From Primorskyibacter marinus (GTDB lineage: Bacteria; Pseudomonadota; Alphaproteobacteria; Rhodobacterales; Rhodobacteraceae), in contig NZ_QJSD01000015.1 in the NCBI RefSeq assembly GCF_003313245.1, positions 1 through 64,000 of the forward strand: a DNA stretch of 64,000 bases. The letters are read 5' to 3'. Shown in pieces: positions 17,447 through 28,279 of the stretch; within the stretch, counting starts at the first letter, position 1; each line of letters begins with the position of its first letter. The translations under genes and the position numbers were made by a program. The notes under the pieces are model-generated. The model saw only the letters and a program-made list of their open reading frames with translations, was not told the DNA's origin and searched no databases.

Positions 17447-18490
17447 ATGAAAGCAGCCAGATTATACGAATACGATCCCGACATGAATGTGGAGCTGAAG
17501 ATTGAGAATGTTCCTCCCCCCACAATCACGGCTCCCGATGAAGTGATCGTCAAGGTCGGTGCGGCGGGCCTCTGCCGCACCGATCTGCATATTATCGAAG
17601 GTGTCTGGAAAGACATCATGGATACCGAAGGCAACCTGCTCCCCTATGTGATGGGGCATGAAAACGCGGGTTGGATCGAAGATGTCGGCAGCGCCGTAAC
17701 CTCGGTCAAACCGGGTGATGCGGTGATCTGTCATCCGTTCCGAAGCTGTGGCATCTGCCTGGATTGCCGGTACGGACATGACATGTATTGCGATCACGGA
17801 CAGTTCCCCGGCCTTGGAATTGACGGTGGTTTTGCCGAGTATTTCAAGACCAACGAAAGCTCGCTCATCAAGCTCAATACCGGGATCACGCCGCTTGAGG
17901 TTGCCCCGATGGCCGATGCCGGCATCACGGCATATCGCGCTGCTAAAAAGGCGGCGAAACTGCTGAATCCGGGTGGCTATGTGATGATCCTGGGCGTCGG
18001 TGGGCTAGGACATATTGCGCTACAGGTGCTGAAAGAGACCTGTGGGGCGCGGGTCATCGCGGTAGACCGTGAACCTGCGGCTCAGGTGTTGGCCAAGGAG
18101 CTTGGTGCCGACATCGTGCTGGACGGCGGTCCCAACCTTATCGAAGAGATCAAGGAACTGACTGGCGGCGGCGTGCATGTTGCGATCGATTTTGTCGGTG
18201 AACACGGCACCGAAAATACCTGCTGGAAATTGCTCAGGCAGGGCGGAGAGCTGATCATGGTCGGTTACGGCGGAACCATCGAGGTGCCGACGCTGGAACT
18301 GGTTGCCAATGAGATCAAGATCGGCGGCAGCCTCGTGGGTGATTTTGTCGAGCTTGTCGAACTGATGGAGTTGAACGCCGACGGAAAGGTGAAGATGCAC
18401 CAGACCGAATACAGCCTCGCGAACATAAATCAGGCGATTTCAGACTTTAAAGATCGCAAATTTACCGGACGCGGGGTTATCGTTCCCTAG
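17447..18490 (+). CDS. Zinc-dependent alcohol dehydrogenase
   Basis: 347 residues, medium-chain dehydrogenase. Catalytic zinc ligands Cys43 and His71-Glu72 (GHENAG) and the four structural-zinc cysteines (Cys101, 104, 107, 115) are all present. The NAD-binding motif GVGGLGHIAL is followed by an acidic Asp (AVDRE), favouring NAD over NADP. In operons for propane 2-monooxygenase such an enzyme oxidises 2-propanol to acetone; this is the likely role here. It lies 103 bases after the chaperonin gene in a weakly structured gap. Confidence 0.9.
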   Translation: MKAARLYEYDPDMNVELKIENVPPPTITAPDEVIVKVGAAGLCRTDLHIIEGVWKDIMDTEGNLLPYVMGHENAGWIEDVGSAVTSVKPGDAVICHPFRSCGICLDCRYGHDMYCDHGQFPGLGIDGGFAEYFKTNESSLIKLNTGITPLEVAPMADAGITAYRAAKKAAKLLNPGGYVMILGVGGLGHIALQVLKETCGARVIAVDREPAAQVLAKELGADIVLDGGPNLIEEIKELTGGGVHVAIDFVGEHGTENTCWKLLRQGGELIMVGYGGTIEVPTLELVANEIKIGGSLVGDFVELVELMELNADGKVKMHQTEYSLANINQAISDFKDRKFTGRGVIVP

Positions 18491-18500
18491 GATTCCGCTG

Positions 18501-18545
18501 TGGTCGCGCGGTGCATCGGCGGTCTGTCGACCATGTCTGATGCAC
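18501..18545 (+). promoter_or_regulatory. Alternative stem-loops after the alcohol dehydrogenase gene
   Basis: Two mutually exclusive pairings are visible: TGGTCG (18501-18506) with CGACCA (18528-18533), and GTGCATC (18511-18517) with GATGCAC (18539-18545). There is no U-run. A switchable or processing structure is possible, but may be chance in GC-rich DNA. Confidence 0.35.
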
Positions 18546-18612
18546 ACGCCTTGGGGCGGATCTTTTCCAGCGCGCCACAAGGCGCCGATGTCTAAAACTT
18601 CAGAGGACCAAT

Positions 18613-19008
18613 ATGGCCAAAGCAATTCACTCCATGATCCGTGTGCTTGACGAAGAACGTTCTGTGGCTTTCTACCGCGAGGCTTTTGGCCTCGGGGTTG
18701 CCGAACGGATGGATTTCGACGGTTTCACACTGGTCTACCTGTCCAACGACGAAGCCGCGTTCGAACTTGAACTGACGATAAACAAGGACACGACAGAGCC
18801 TTATGATCTGGGCAACGGCTACGGGCATCTTGCGTTCTGCGTCGAGGATGTTGACGCCGAACATGCCCGTTTCGAGGCCGCCGGCCTTTCGCCGCGAAAG
18901 CTCGTGGACCTCAAGAAGGACGGCAAAACACTTGCCCGCTTTTTCTTTGTGCAAGACCCCGATGGCTACGAAATCGAGGTTTTGCAGCGGGCGGGTCGAT
19001 ACCAGTAA
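18613..19008 (+). CDS. VOC-family (glyoxalase I-like) protein
   Basis: 131 residues with the paired beta-alpha-beta-beta-beta modules of the vicinal oxygen chelate fold: HSMIRVLDEERSVAFYREAFG at the start and FVQDPDGYEIEVLQRAG at the end, close to lactoylglutathione lyase. The metal ligand pattern (His5, a Glu in the first module, His, and Glu in YEIEV) appears intact. It may remove a reactive carbonyl such as methylglyoxal arising from acetone or acetol metabolism; that role is inferred from the operon. It is preceded by AGAGGA and lies in the accessory half of the operon. Confidence 0.8.
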   Translation: MAKAIHSMIRVLDEERSVAFYREAFGLGVAERMDFDGFTLVYLSNDEAAFELELTINKDTTEPYDLGNGYGHLAFCVEDVDAEHARFEAAGLSPRKLVDLKKDGKTLARFFFVQDPDGYEIEVLQRAGRYQ

Positions 19009-19036
19009 ACACTAACCAAAAATAAGGGAGGATATC

Positions 19037-19561
19037 ATGTCAATTCGTAAGCAAGCCATGACGCGACGCCAGCTGCTGTCAAAAAGCGCGATGTTCGGTG
19101 CCAGTTTTGCAATCGGTAGCGGCTTCGTGGCGGGCCAAGCCACGGCCGCGAACTGGGCGGTTGAAGTCGAACATCTGAAACCTGAAACGATGGCCACGCT
19201 GATCCAGCTGGCGCGGGACATCTATCCCCATGATCAGGTTTCGGATGAATACTATGCCGTTGCCGTCAAAGGATATGACAGCGCCGACGCCGCTGAAGGG
19301 ATCGAGGTCGGCATCGCCGAGCTGAACGAAGCGGCCAAGGGCATCGGATTTGCCAATTACATTGATGTCGGCTGGGAACGCGACCGCGTTGATCTGCTGC
19401 GCGGCATGGAAGACAGCGCGTTCTTCCAGCAAATCCGCGGCGGGCTGGTGACCGGTCTTTATAACCAAAAGGCTATCTGGCCGATTTTTGGCTACGAGGG
19501 CGAAAGCTTTTCCAAGGGCGGTTACATCGACCGCGGCTTTGACGACATCAATTGGCTTTGA
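19037..19561 (+). CDS. Tat-exported small subunit of a GMC dehydrogenase
   Basis: 174 residues with a twin-arginine signal (TRRQLLSKSAMFGASFAIGS, near residues 9-28). The mature part resembles gluconate 2-dehydrogenase subunit 3 proteins, including MATLIQLARDIYPHD. In three-subunit membrane dehydrogenases this small subunit carries the flavoprotein across the membrane. The next gene, 12 bases on, encodes the matching GMC flavoprotein. The usual third subunit, a multi-haem cytochrome c, is not encoded nearby. TAAGGGAGG precedes the start. Confidence 0.8.
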   Translation: MSIRKQAMTRRQLLSKSAMFGASFAIGSGFVAGQATAANWAVEVEHLKPETMATLIQLARDIYPHDQVSDEYYAVAVKGYDSADAAEGIEVGIAELNEAAKGIGFANYIDVGWERDRVDLLRGMEDSAFFQQIRGGLVTGLYNQKAIWPIFGYEGESFSKGGYIDRGFDDINWL

Positions 19562-19573
19562 GGGGGACACGCT

Positions 19574-21145
19574 ATGAGTGCACCATTTGACATGAATGAC
19601 GACAACGTGGTTGTTATCATCGGAACCGGGGCAGGCGGTGGCGTTCTTGCCAACGAGCTTGCCCAAAAGGGCGTTTCAGTCGTCGCGTTGGAAGCGGGCG
19701 GGCGCTATTTGCCCGAGGATTATATCAACGATGAGTGGGACAGTTTCGGCCAGCTTGCCTGGACCGATCCGCGCACCACATCGGGTGATTGGCGCGTGGC
19801 CAAGGATTTCTCTGGCCTGCCTGCCTGGATCGTCAAGGCGGTTGGCGGCACCACGACCCATTGGGCGGGCGCGTCGCTGCGGTTTCAGGATCACGAATGG
19901 AAACCCCGCACGACGTATGGCGACATAGAAGGCGCGAATCTTCTGGATTGGCCAATCGACCCGCGCGAGATGGACGATTATTATACCAAAGCCGAAAACA
20001 AGCTGGGCGTGACCCGGACCGGCGGCCGCGCTGGCCTGCCGGGCAGCAACAACTACAAGGTTTTCGAGAAAGGCGCCAAGGCGCTGGGGTATGAAGAAGT
20101 CCATACCGGGCGTATGGCGATCAACTCTGCCGATTTCGATGACCGGTTGGCGTGCCAGCAGACGGGGTTTTGTTTTCAGGGGTGTAAATGGGGTGCCAAG
20201 TGGTCCTCAGCCTATACCGACATTCCCCGAGGCGAAGCGACGGGAAATCTGGAAGTGCGGGATCGCTGCCACGTCATGCGGATCGAGCATAACGAGCAGG
20301 GCAAGGTCACAAGCGTTGTCTATGTGGATGCAGATGGCAATCAACAAGAGCAACGGGCGCGGGTGGTCTGTGTCGCAGGCAACTCGATTGAAAGCCCACG
20401 GCTGCTTTTGAACTCGGCCTCTTCGATGTTCCCTGACGGGCTTGCCAACAGCTCGGGGCAGGTGGGTCGCAACTATATGCGCCATGTGACCGGGTCGGTT
20501 TACGCCGTCTTCGATCAGCCGGTGCGTATGTGGCGTGGCACAACGATGGCGGGCATCATTCAGGACGAAGCCAAGAATGATCCATCGCGCGGATTTGTCG
20601 GCGGGTACGAGCTTGAAACACTGTCGCTTGGCCTGCCGTTCATGGCGGCGTTCCTTGACCCCGGCGCATGGGGGCGCGAATTTACTACGGCGCTGGATCA
20701 CTATGAAAACATGGCCGGAATGTGGATCGTCGGTGAAGACATGCCGCAGGAAACCAACCGCATTACGTTGAATCACGATGTGACCGACCAGCACGGGCTG
20801 GCCGTCGCAGATGTGCATTTCGACGACCACCCCAACGATGTCGCGATGCGCAATCACGCCTATAAGCAGGGCATCGCGGTCTACGAAGCGGTTGGTGCCA
20901 CGCGGGTTTTCCCGACGCCGCCCTATCCGTCGACGCATAATCTGGGCACCAATCGGATGTCGGAAGACCCGCGTGACGGGGTGGTCAACCGCCACGGACA
21001 AACGCACGATATTTCCAATCTGTTTGTGTCCGATGGCAGCCAGTTCACCAGCGGTGCGTCGGAAAACCCGACGCTGACGATTGTGGCTTTGGCAATCCGG
21101 CAGGCTGACTTCATCGCGGCTGAATTAAGCAAGAACACTCTCTGA
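19574..21145 (+). CDS. GMC-family FAD oxidoreductase (gluconate-dehydrogenase-like large subunit)
   Basis: 523 residues. FAD-binding GTGAGGGVLANELAQKG is near residue 17, the family motif GGTTTHWAGASLRF near 95, and the C-terminal THNLGTNRMS and GASENPTLT segments hold the expected catalytic His/Asn region. It has no signal of its own and is probably co-exported with the Tat subunit encoded just before it. Likely substrates are short alcohols or hydroxyketones from the monooxygenase pathway. With no cytochrome subunit, electrons may go to another carrier or to O2, giving H2O2; katG directly downstream fits the latter but does not prove it. Confidence 0.87.
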   Translation: MSAPFDMNDDNVVVIIGTGAGGGVLANELAQKGVSVVALEAGGRYLPEDYINDEWDSFGQLAWTDPRTTSGDWRVAKDFSGLPAWIVKAVGGTTTHWAGASLRFQDHEWKPRTTYGDIEGANLLDWPIDPREMDDYYTKAENKLGVTRTGGRAGLPGSNNYKVFEKGAKALGYEEVHTGRMAINSADFDDRLACQQTGFCFQGCKWGAKWSSAYTDIPRGEATGNLEVRDRCHVMRIEHNEQGKVTSVVYVDADGNQQEQRARVVCVAGNSIESPRLLLNSASSMFPDGLANSSGQVGRNYMRHVTGSVYAVFDQPVRMWRGTTMAGIIQDEAKNDPSRGFVGGYELETLSLGLPFMAAFLDPGAWGREFTTALDHYENMAGMWIVGEDMPQETNRITLNHDVTDQHGLAVADVHFDDHPNDVAMRNHAYKQGIAVYEAVGATRVFPTPPYPSTHNLGTNRMSEDPRDGVVNRHGQTHDISNLFVSDGSQFTSGASENPTLTIVALAIRQADFIAAELSKNTL

Positions 21146-21159
21146 AAAGAGCGCTTTGA

Positions 21160-23472
<2,313 letters not shown>

Positions 23473-23525
23473 AACAAGAGCGCATGATGTCTGCGTAGAC
23501 GCCGTCATCACATTGAATTAATCGT

Positions 23526-23543
23526 AGGCCGGTTCTCCGGCCT
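23526..23543 (+). terminator. Short GC stem-loop after katG
   Basis: AGGCCGG (23526-23532), loop TTCT, CCGGCCT (23537-23543): a perfect seven-base stem with a tetraloop, 53 bases after the katG stop. The following sequence (CGATTGCATAGG) is not a U-run, so strength is uncertain; position fits the end of the long operon. The remaining 170 bases up to 23715 are AT-rich and probably hold the promoter of the next gene. Confidence 0.55.
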
Positions 23544-23715
23544 CGATTGCATAGGTTCACCTAATACGCTGAATTATAATAAACAAAATGTGTATGTCGT
23601 GGGCTTAACTGGCCTGAGTTCGAAACTTGACACAAAACAGAACAACCTATTCGACCTATTAATAATAGAAATCGAGGGTCTTTATTGGTAGGTTCTGCAT
23701 CGGGAGGAGATCCAA

Positions 23716-24207
23716 GTGGACATTTTTTCAAAGCGGGATGGTCCGCGTTTAGAAGACGTGAAGGCCAAACGCATCATGTCTGAAAACGCGGGTACGATCC
23801 GTAAACTGGCGGACCAACTTACCAATGGCGGCTATTCAAGAAATCAGGCCGAGCAGGCGCGACGAAAAGAGCCCCCAAAGCCCGATGGCCTGATCATACA
23901 TGATCTCAAAGCAAGGCCGAGTGTGGACGCGCCAGTGCCCTATGTCAAAATCAGCGTGAACAATCGCGTGGTTCTGGTGGACAAATCTACGGCGCGCCAG
24001 CTTGAGATGCTGGGTGAAGTTCGCGGCAATTACCTGACAAAAACATTCGTTCTGGCCACAAAGGAAAACGGTTTTTTTACGCCCGTCAGCGACGAAATTC
24101 TTGCTTTGATTGGCCATCTCGATCATCGAGAACTCTCTGCCGAGTTCACGACGGACGATCTTGCGGCGGCTCTGGAGGCTGTGCTTGTTCCGGAGGGTGC
24201 TGTCTAG
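23716..24207 (+). CDS. Unknown protein next to the sigma-54 activator (163 aa)
   Basis: GTG start at 23716 with GGGAGGAG just upstream. The protein is charged at the N-terminus (MDIFSKRDGPRLEDVKAKRI) and has a stretch reading VPYVKISVNNRVVLVDKSTARQLEML. It has no membrane segment, no signal, and no motif I recognise. It lies 100 bases before the sigma-54 activator gene on the same strand, so it may be part of the regulatory unit (for example a modulator of the activator), or simply an unknown neighbour. Confidence 0.6.
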   Translation: MDIFSKRDGPRLEDVKAKRIMSENAGTIRKLADQLTNGGYSRNQAEQARRKEPPKPDGLIIHDLKARPSVDAPVPYVKISVNNRVVLVDKSTARQLEMLGEVRGNYLTKTFVLATKENGFFTPVSDEILALIGHLDHRELSAEFTTDDLAAALEAVLVPEGAV

Positions 24208-24216
24208 GCACCTCTC

Positions 24217-24236
24217 TTCACTTTCAATGAAGTGAA
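24217..24236 (+). promoter_or_regulatory. Inverted repeat before the activator gene
   Basis: TTCACTT (24217-24223) and AAGTGAA (24230-24236) form perfect seven-base arms around six bases, 70 bases upstream of the activator start. It could be a weak terminator for the 163-residue gene or an operator. No further support. Confidence 0.4.
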
Positions 24237-24307
24237 TCAGAAGGATAATTTTCCTCGGCCAAGGTACAGGACTGGCAGCCTATGTCGAAAAGCAAGAGGG
24301 TCAAACA

Positions 24308-26275
24308 TTGTCTAAAAACTCCAGCTATTCGGATTCCTACACACGAGAGGCTTGGGAACGTTTCGTTTCTTCAAGCGAGGAAGGTGACGAACGGCCCACC
24401 GCGGTTCGTGATGAAATTCTTGATTCCTGGAAGCGCAGCAGACAGCTGGGTGTCGCTGCCGACGGCTCGGCCTCGCACAAGATCCTGGACGAGAACCAAC
24501 TTTACCTGCGTCGCGAACGGAACGCCGCGTTGCGACAGGCGGCCTCGGCCGCGTTCAAACGGCTTGAACCGCATCTGACGGAAGCCAGAACCATTCTGAT
24601 TCTTGCAGATGATCAGGGTGTGATCATTGATGCAATTGGCGACGAAGAGGTGCTGGATGAGGGGCAGGGCATTCACCTGGAAATTGGCGGTGACTGGAAT
24701 GAGAACATAATCGGAACAAACGGCATTGGCACGGTGCTGAAGACGGGTAAACCGACCTATGTTCATGCGTCCGAACACTTTGTGGCAGGCGTGCAATCGT
24801 GGACCTGTGCGGGCGCCCCGATCTACGATCCATTCACGCAAGCGGTTATCGGGGTGGTGGATCTTTCGGGGCCACCGCAGATTTTTAGGCAGCATAACGT
24901 GGCCTTGGTGCTGGCGACCGCGCGCGAAATCGAGATCGCGCTGGCTGAACAGAGGCAGGTTGAACGTACGCAGTTGCTCGAAGCCTTTATCATGTCGAAC
25001 CACAGCCGCGCCCATGACAGCGTCATTCTGGTGGATCAGACCGGACGGGTTCTGTTCCGCCGGGGACTGGAAACCGATGTGCTACGGCGCACCAAAGAAC
25101 TGTCAGTCGGCCACAAGCTCTTGCCGAAACTAGAAGGATTGTCAGATCAGGAAATTCCGAATTTCCTGCCTCTGAGTATTGAAACGCAGGGCATCGAGAG
25201 ACTGAACCTCGAAGGTGTTTTTCGGGGGGTGGCTGTCTTCTTGAAAGATGGGGCGAAGCTCCAGAAAGGTCCGAACGAGGCCTACAAGATCAAGCCGCGC
25301 ATCAACGTTTCAGAAGGTCAGACCCAGATCGTCGGTTCTTCGCCCAAGATGGTCGATGCGATCAGCCTTGCGGAACGTGCTGCGATGGCCAATGTGTCGG
25401 TTCTGATCCATGGTGAAACCGGGGTCGGGAAGGAACTGTTTGCCCGTCTGATCCACAGTCAACTTCCGGGGGCGGCTGCCCCCTATGTGCCAGTCAACTG
25501 TGCTGCAATTTCAAGCGATCTGATCGGCGCCGAGTTGTTTGGTTATGTTGATGGTGCCTTTACCGGTGCCGCGCGCGGCGGTCGCGCCGGTAAATTCGAA
25601 CTCGCCGACAAAGGCGTTCTTTGTCTTGACGAAGTTGGCGATATGCCAATCGAGCTTCAGCCCTATCTGCTCCGGGCCTTGGAACAACGCGCGATCTACC
25701 GGGTCGGGGACAGTCAAAGGCGGCCGGTCGACGTCCGATTGGTTGCGATGACCAACCGTAACTTGCGCACTGAAATCGAGAAGGGAAATTTTCGGCGCGA
25801 TCTGTTCTACCGTATAAGCCTGATGACCATCGAAGTGCCTCCCCTTCGTGAACGTGGCAATGATATTCTGGAGCTTGTCCACCACTTTTCAGAGCATTTT
25901 TCCGAACAGACTGGACAGCCTCCGATGGTCTTTACCGACAAGGTGCTTGAGTTGCTGGCCGGGTATCAATGGCCCGGCAACGTCCGGGAGTTGCGAAATG
26001 TCATGCACCGTTTCTATCTGATTAAGACCGACAACGTCGTGACAGAGCGCGACCTTCCTCCGGAGATCCTCGACGATTTCGAGAACGATGACGAGGACGC
26101 ATTGGAACACATCCTTCGCGGCCATTCCGGAGATCTGGAGAGCATTGAGGCCAGCGCCATTCGGCGGACGATCATTTCCGAGAATGGCAACCTGACCAAG
26201 GTTGCGCATGTCTTGGGAATTTCCCGGCCGACCCTATACCGCAAGATGAAGCGGTATCACATTCGAAAGAACTGA
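24308..26275 (+). CDS. mimR: Sigma-54-dependent activator (AcoR/MimR-like, GAF-AAA+-Fis)
   Basis: 655 residues. A GAF-like sensor region covers about residues 60-220 (GIHLEIGGDWNENIIGTNGIG is typical of AcoR-type proteins). The AAA+ domain has Walker A GETGVGKE (about 368), the sigma-54 contact loop GAFTGA (about 416) and Walker B VLCLDEVGD (about 438). A Fis-type helix-turn-helix closes the protein (LTKVAHVLGISRPTLYRKMK). The start is a TTG at 24308 preceded by AAGAGGG; an ATG at 24282 is in another frame. MimR activates the mim operon in mycobacteria; here a sigma-54 promoter before mimA and a nearby RpoN gene support the same job. The inducer is unknown. Confidence 0.92.
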   Translation: MSKNSSYSDSYTREAWERFVSSSEEGDERPTAVRDEILDSWKRSRQLGVAADGSASHKILDENQLYLRRERNAALRQAASAAFKRLEPHLTEARTILILADDQGVIIDAIGDEEVLDEGQGIHLEIGGDWNENIIGTNGIGTVLKTGKPTYVHASEHFVAGVQSWTCAGAPIYDPFTQAVIGVVDLSGPPQIFRQHNVALVLATAREIEIALAEQRQVERTQLLEAFIMSNHSRAHDSVILVDQTGRVLFRRGLETDVLRRTKELSVGHKLLPKLEGLSDQEIPNFLPLSIETQGIERLNLEGVFRGVAVFLKDGAKLQKGPNEAYKIKPRINVSEGQTQIVGSSPKMVDAISLAERAAMANVSVLIHGETGVGKELFARLIHSQLPGAAAPYVPVNCAAISSDLIGAELFGYVDGAFTGAARGGRAGKFELADKGVLCLDEVGDMPIELQPYLLRALEQRAIYRVGDSQRRPVDVRLVAMTNRNLRTEIEKGNFRRDLFYRISLMTIEVPPLRERGNDILELVHHFSEHFSEQTGQPPMVFTDKVLELLAGYQWPGNVRELRNVMHRFYLIKTDNVVTERDLPPEILDDFENDDEDALEHILRGHSGDLESIEASAIRRTIISENGNLTKVAHVLGISRPTLYRKMKRYHIRKN

Positions 26276-26333
26276 GCTGGATATATTACGAGAGCATCCG
26301 GCGTTGGATCATCAAACTCGGCGCGATTAACCT

Positions 26334-27362
26334 TCAATCAATAAAATAGCTACTGAACACGGTTGCGCCAACAAGAAGGAACAAGGTTTCGGAAATGAGA
26401 ATGAAGAAAAGATAAGGTTGAACATTCAAGACTGCCCTCAGGTTCGATCGCACGCCAATTGCGGAAATTGCCGCCACCATCATCCATTGTGACATCGCCG
26501 ACAGAAACTGAACCGCAGATTCGGGTATATCAAAAACCGATCTCACGATTGCCAGAAACACAAAGGCGAGAAGAAACCATGGAAAGGCCAACTTACCGGT
26601 CTGGCTGTTACGGAACCAAAAATGAACTGCGATCAGGATCAGGGGCAACATGGCAACGCGCAGCATCTTGACCACGGTGGCGGCGATGCCGACTTCGTCG
26701 TTTATGGAGTAGCCCGCACCCACAACCTGCGCGACGTCATGAATCGTTGCTCCAAGGAGAAACCCAGTCTGGACATCGCTGTAGCCGAGAGCCTGAAACA
26801 GGACCGGATATAGCACCATGGCCATGGTTGACAGGACGGTGACAGTGATGACCACCAGAACGGTATCCTTATCCCGACTTGGATGCCTCGGTAGAACGGA
26901 AGAAAGCGCCAGCGCGGCAGACGCGCCGCAAATTGCTACCGAGCCGCCGGACAGAATGCCAAAGACCGCTTTACGACCGAACAGATATGAAAGCGCCACT
27001 CCACACAGGATGGTTGTCATAACTAGCGCGACTATGCCGCCCACTGACGCGATTCCCAGCGCCTGCACCTGACTGAGCCCCAACTGCGCCCCCAAGAGGC
27101 CGACCCCGATACGCAGCACGGTCCTCGCCGAGAAGGACAAACCGGGTTCGAGTGCGGGAACGTCCGACAAAAAACCCAACGACAAACCAATAAGCAGGGC
27201 GAACAGCATTTTCGGAACACCGTAATGCTCTGACAGGAACGTCGATGCTGCGGCGATCAAAAGGGCGACAGCAATGCCTTTCCATATTTCCGCGGTTGGC
27301 AAAACAGCTGTCCAGCCGAACATTCTGTTGGAATCGCGCAGCGAGGGCTGTTGGTTGGTCAT
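26334..27362 (-). CDS. YeiH/UPF0324-family membrane protein (putative anion exporter)
   Basis: About 342 residues from the ATG at 27362 (MTNQQPSLRDS); an upstream in-frame start at 27395 exists. Around ten hydrophobic segments are visible. The family signature GATIHDVAQVVGAGYSI is present, and the N-terminal region has YGVPKMLFALLIGLSLGF. The family is annotated as putative sulfate exporters on limited evidence. It is 153 bases downstream of nicE on the same strand, so it may be co-transcribed with the pyridine genes, perhaps as an exporter of an intermediate; that is speculation. It converges with the sigma-54 activator gene. Confidence 0.8.
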   Translation of the reverse strand: MTNQQPSLRDSNRMFGWTAVLPTAEIWKGIAVALLIAAASTFLSEHYGVPKMLFALLIGLSLGFLSDVPALEPGLSFSARTVLRIGVGLLGAQLGLSQVQALGIASVGGIVALVMTTILCGVALSYLFGRKAVFGILSGGSVAICGASAALALSSVLPRHPSRDKDTVLVVITVTVLSTMAMVLYPVLFQALGYSDVQTGFLLGATIHDVAQVVGAGYSINDEVGIAATVVKMLRVAMLPLILIAVHFWFRNSQTGKLAFPWFLLAFVFLAIVRSVFDIPESAVQFLSAMSQWMMVAAISAIGVRSNLRAVLNVQPYLFFILISETLFLLVGATVFSSYFID

Positions 27363-27515
27363 ATTGGATCCATAGTTCGAGGGCGTACCGTCCACGGCAT
27401 TCGGGCAGTTGCAGCGGCCTGTTAAGACCGGTCGCGCCGATCCCGGCGCCGACCGTTGTTGACTGGATTATTCACGCAATGTTCTGATCGGCTTTGCATC
27501 CGGCCAGTTGTGATA

Positions 27516-28256
27516 TCAGGAAAGAATCGCGCCCGCATTCGGAGCCGTTGGATCTAGCCCAAGCGATTTCAGCATGAAATGCGTCGTACAGGCCGCTGCC
27601 GAGACACTGGGCAACCCGTATTTCGCTTCTATTAGCGGCAGCGATGCGAGCGATGGCATCTGAACGCATGCAGACGCCACGATCACATCAACGTTTGCGG
27701 TCTTCAGACCTGCCGCGATCTCTGCAGGCGCAGCCGGATCGCGACGGCCGACCTCAATATTATCGGGTATTTCCAGCGCGATGGAATCCTCAACCTCGAT
27801 ACCCTGATCTTCGATGTAGTCGATCACCAATTGTGCCAACGGCTTCATATACGGACAGATAAGCGCAATTTTTTTGGCACCCATCTCATGCAGCCCATCG
27901 ACGAGCGCCCCAGCGCTGGTAATAACGGGGGCGGGCGCGCCGTTGTCCAAGGCCACCCGGTGGAGCCTGTCCTGCGATGTCAGGTGGTATCCTTTGCCCA
28001 TCGACATGATCGCCACCAGGCAGGCATATCCCAGCACATCAACCCTGGCATCCGAAAGCTCAAGCGCACAGCGGTCACTGTCGGCATCCATGGCCGCAAG
28101 CTCTTCTTTCGTCACTTTTTTCATGCGCATCCGGCTGGAATGAAAGGTAAAACGGTCCGGCAGGATCGCTTCACGCGCGCGCAGCATTGCGGGGATCTCG
28201 GTCTCCATCGTGGTGTTTGAGCTGGGCACGATTTGGCCGATGCGGTAAGTGGTCAT
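27516..28256 (-). CDS. nicE: Maleate cis-trans isomerase
   Basis: 246 residues of the Asp/Glu racemase superfamily. The N-terminus (YRIGQIVPSSNTTMETEIPA) is near-identical to my recollection of known maleate isomerases, and both catalytic cysteines are in place: Cys79 (LGYACLV) and Cys197 (ASACVQM). It converts maleate to fumarate, the last step of the nicotinate pathway via 2,5-dihydroxypyridine. Its gene lies directly after the amidase and nicX genes on the same strand, consistent with the pathway. Identification is strong. Confidence 0.93.
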   Translation of the reverse strand: MTTYRIGQIVPSSNTTMETEIPAMLRAREAILPDRFTFHSSRMRMKKVTKEELAAMDADSDRCALELSDARVDVLGYACLVAIMSMGKGYHLTSQDRLHRVALDNGAPAPVITSAGALVDGLHEMGAKKIALICPYMKPLAQLVIDYIEDQGIEVEDSIALEIPDNIEVGRRDPAAPAEIAAGLKTANVDVIVASACVQMPSLASLPLIEAKYGLPSVSAAACTTHFMLKSLGLDPTAPNAGAILS

Positions 28257-28279
28257 TGTTATTCTCCAGTGTCATATCT

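Noticed and set aside
20207-21007. Minus-strand frame of 266 codons inside the GMC gene
   Set aside because: Shadow of a strongly supported coding sequence; no family match.
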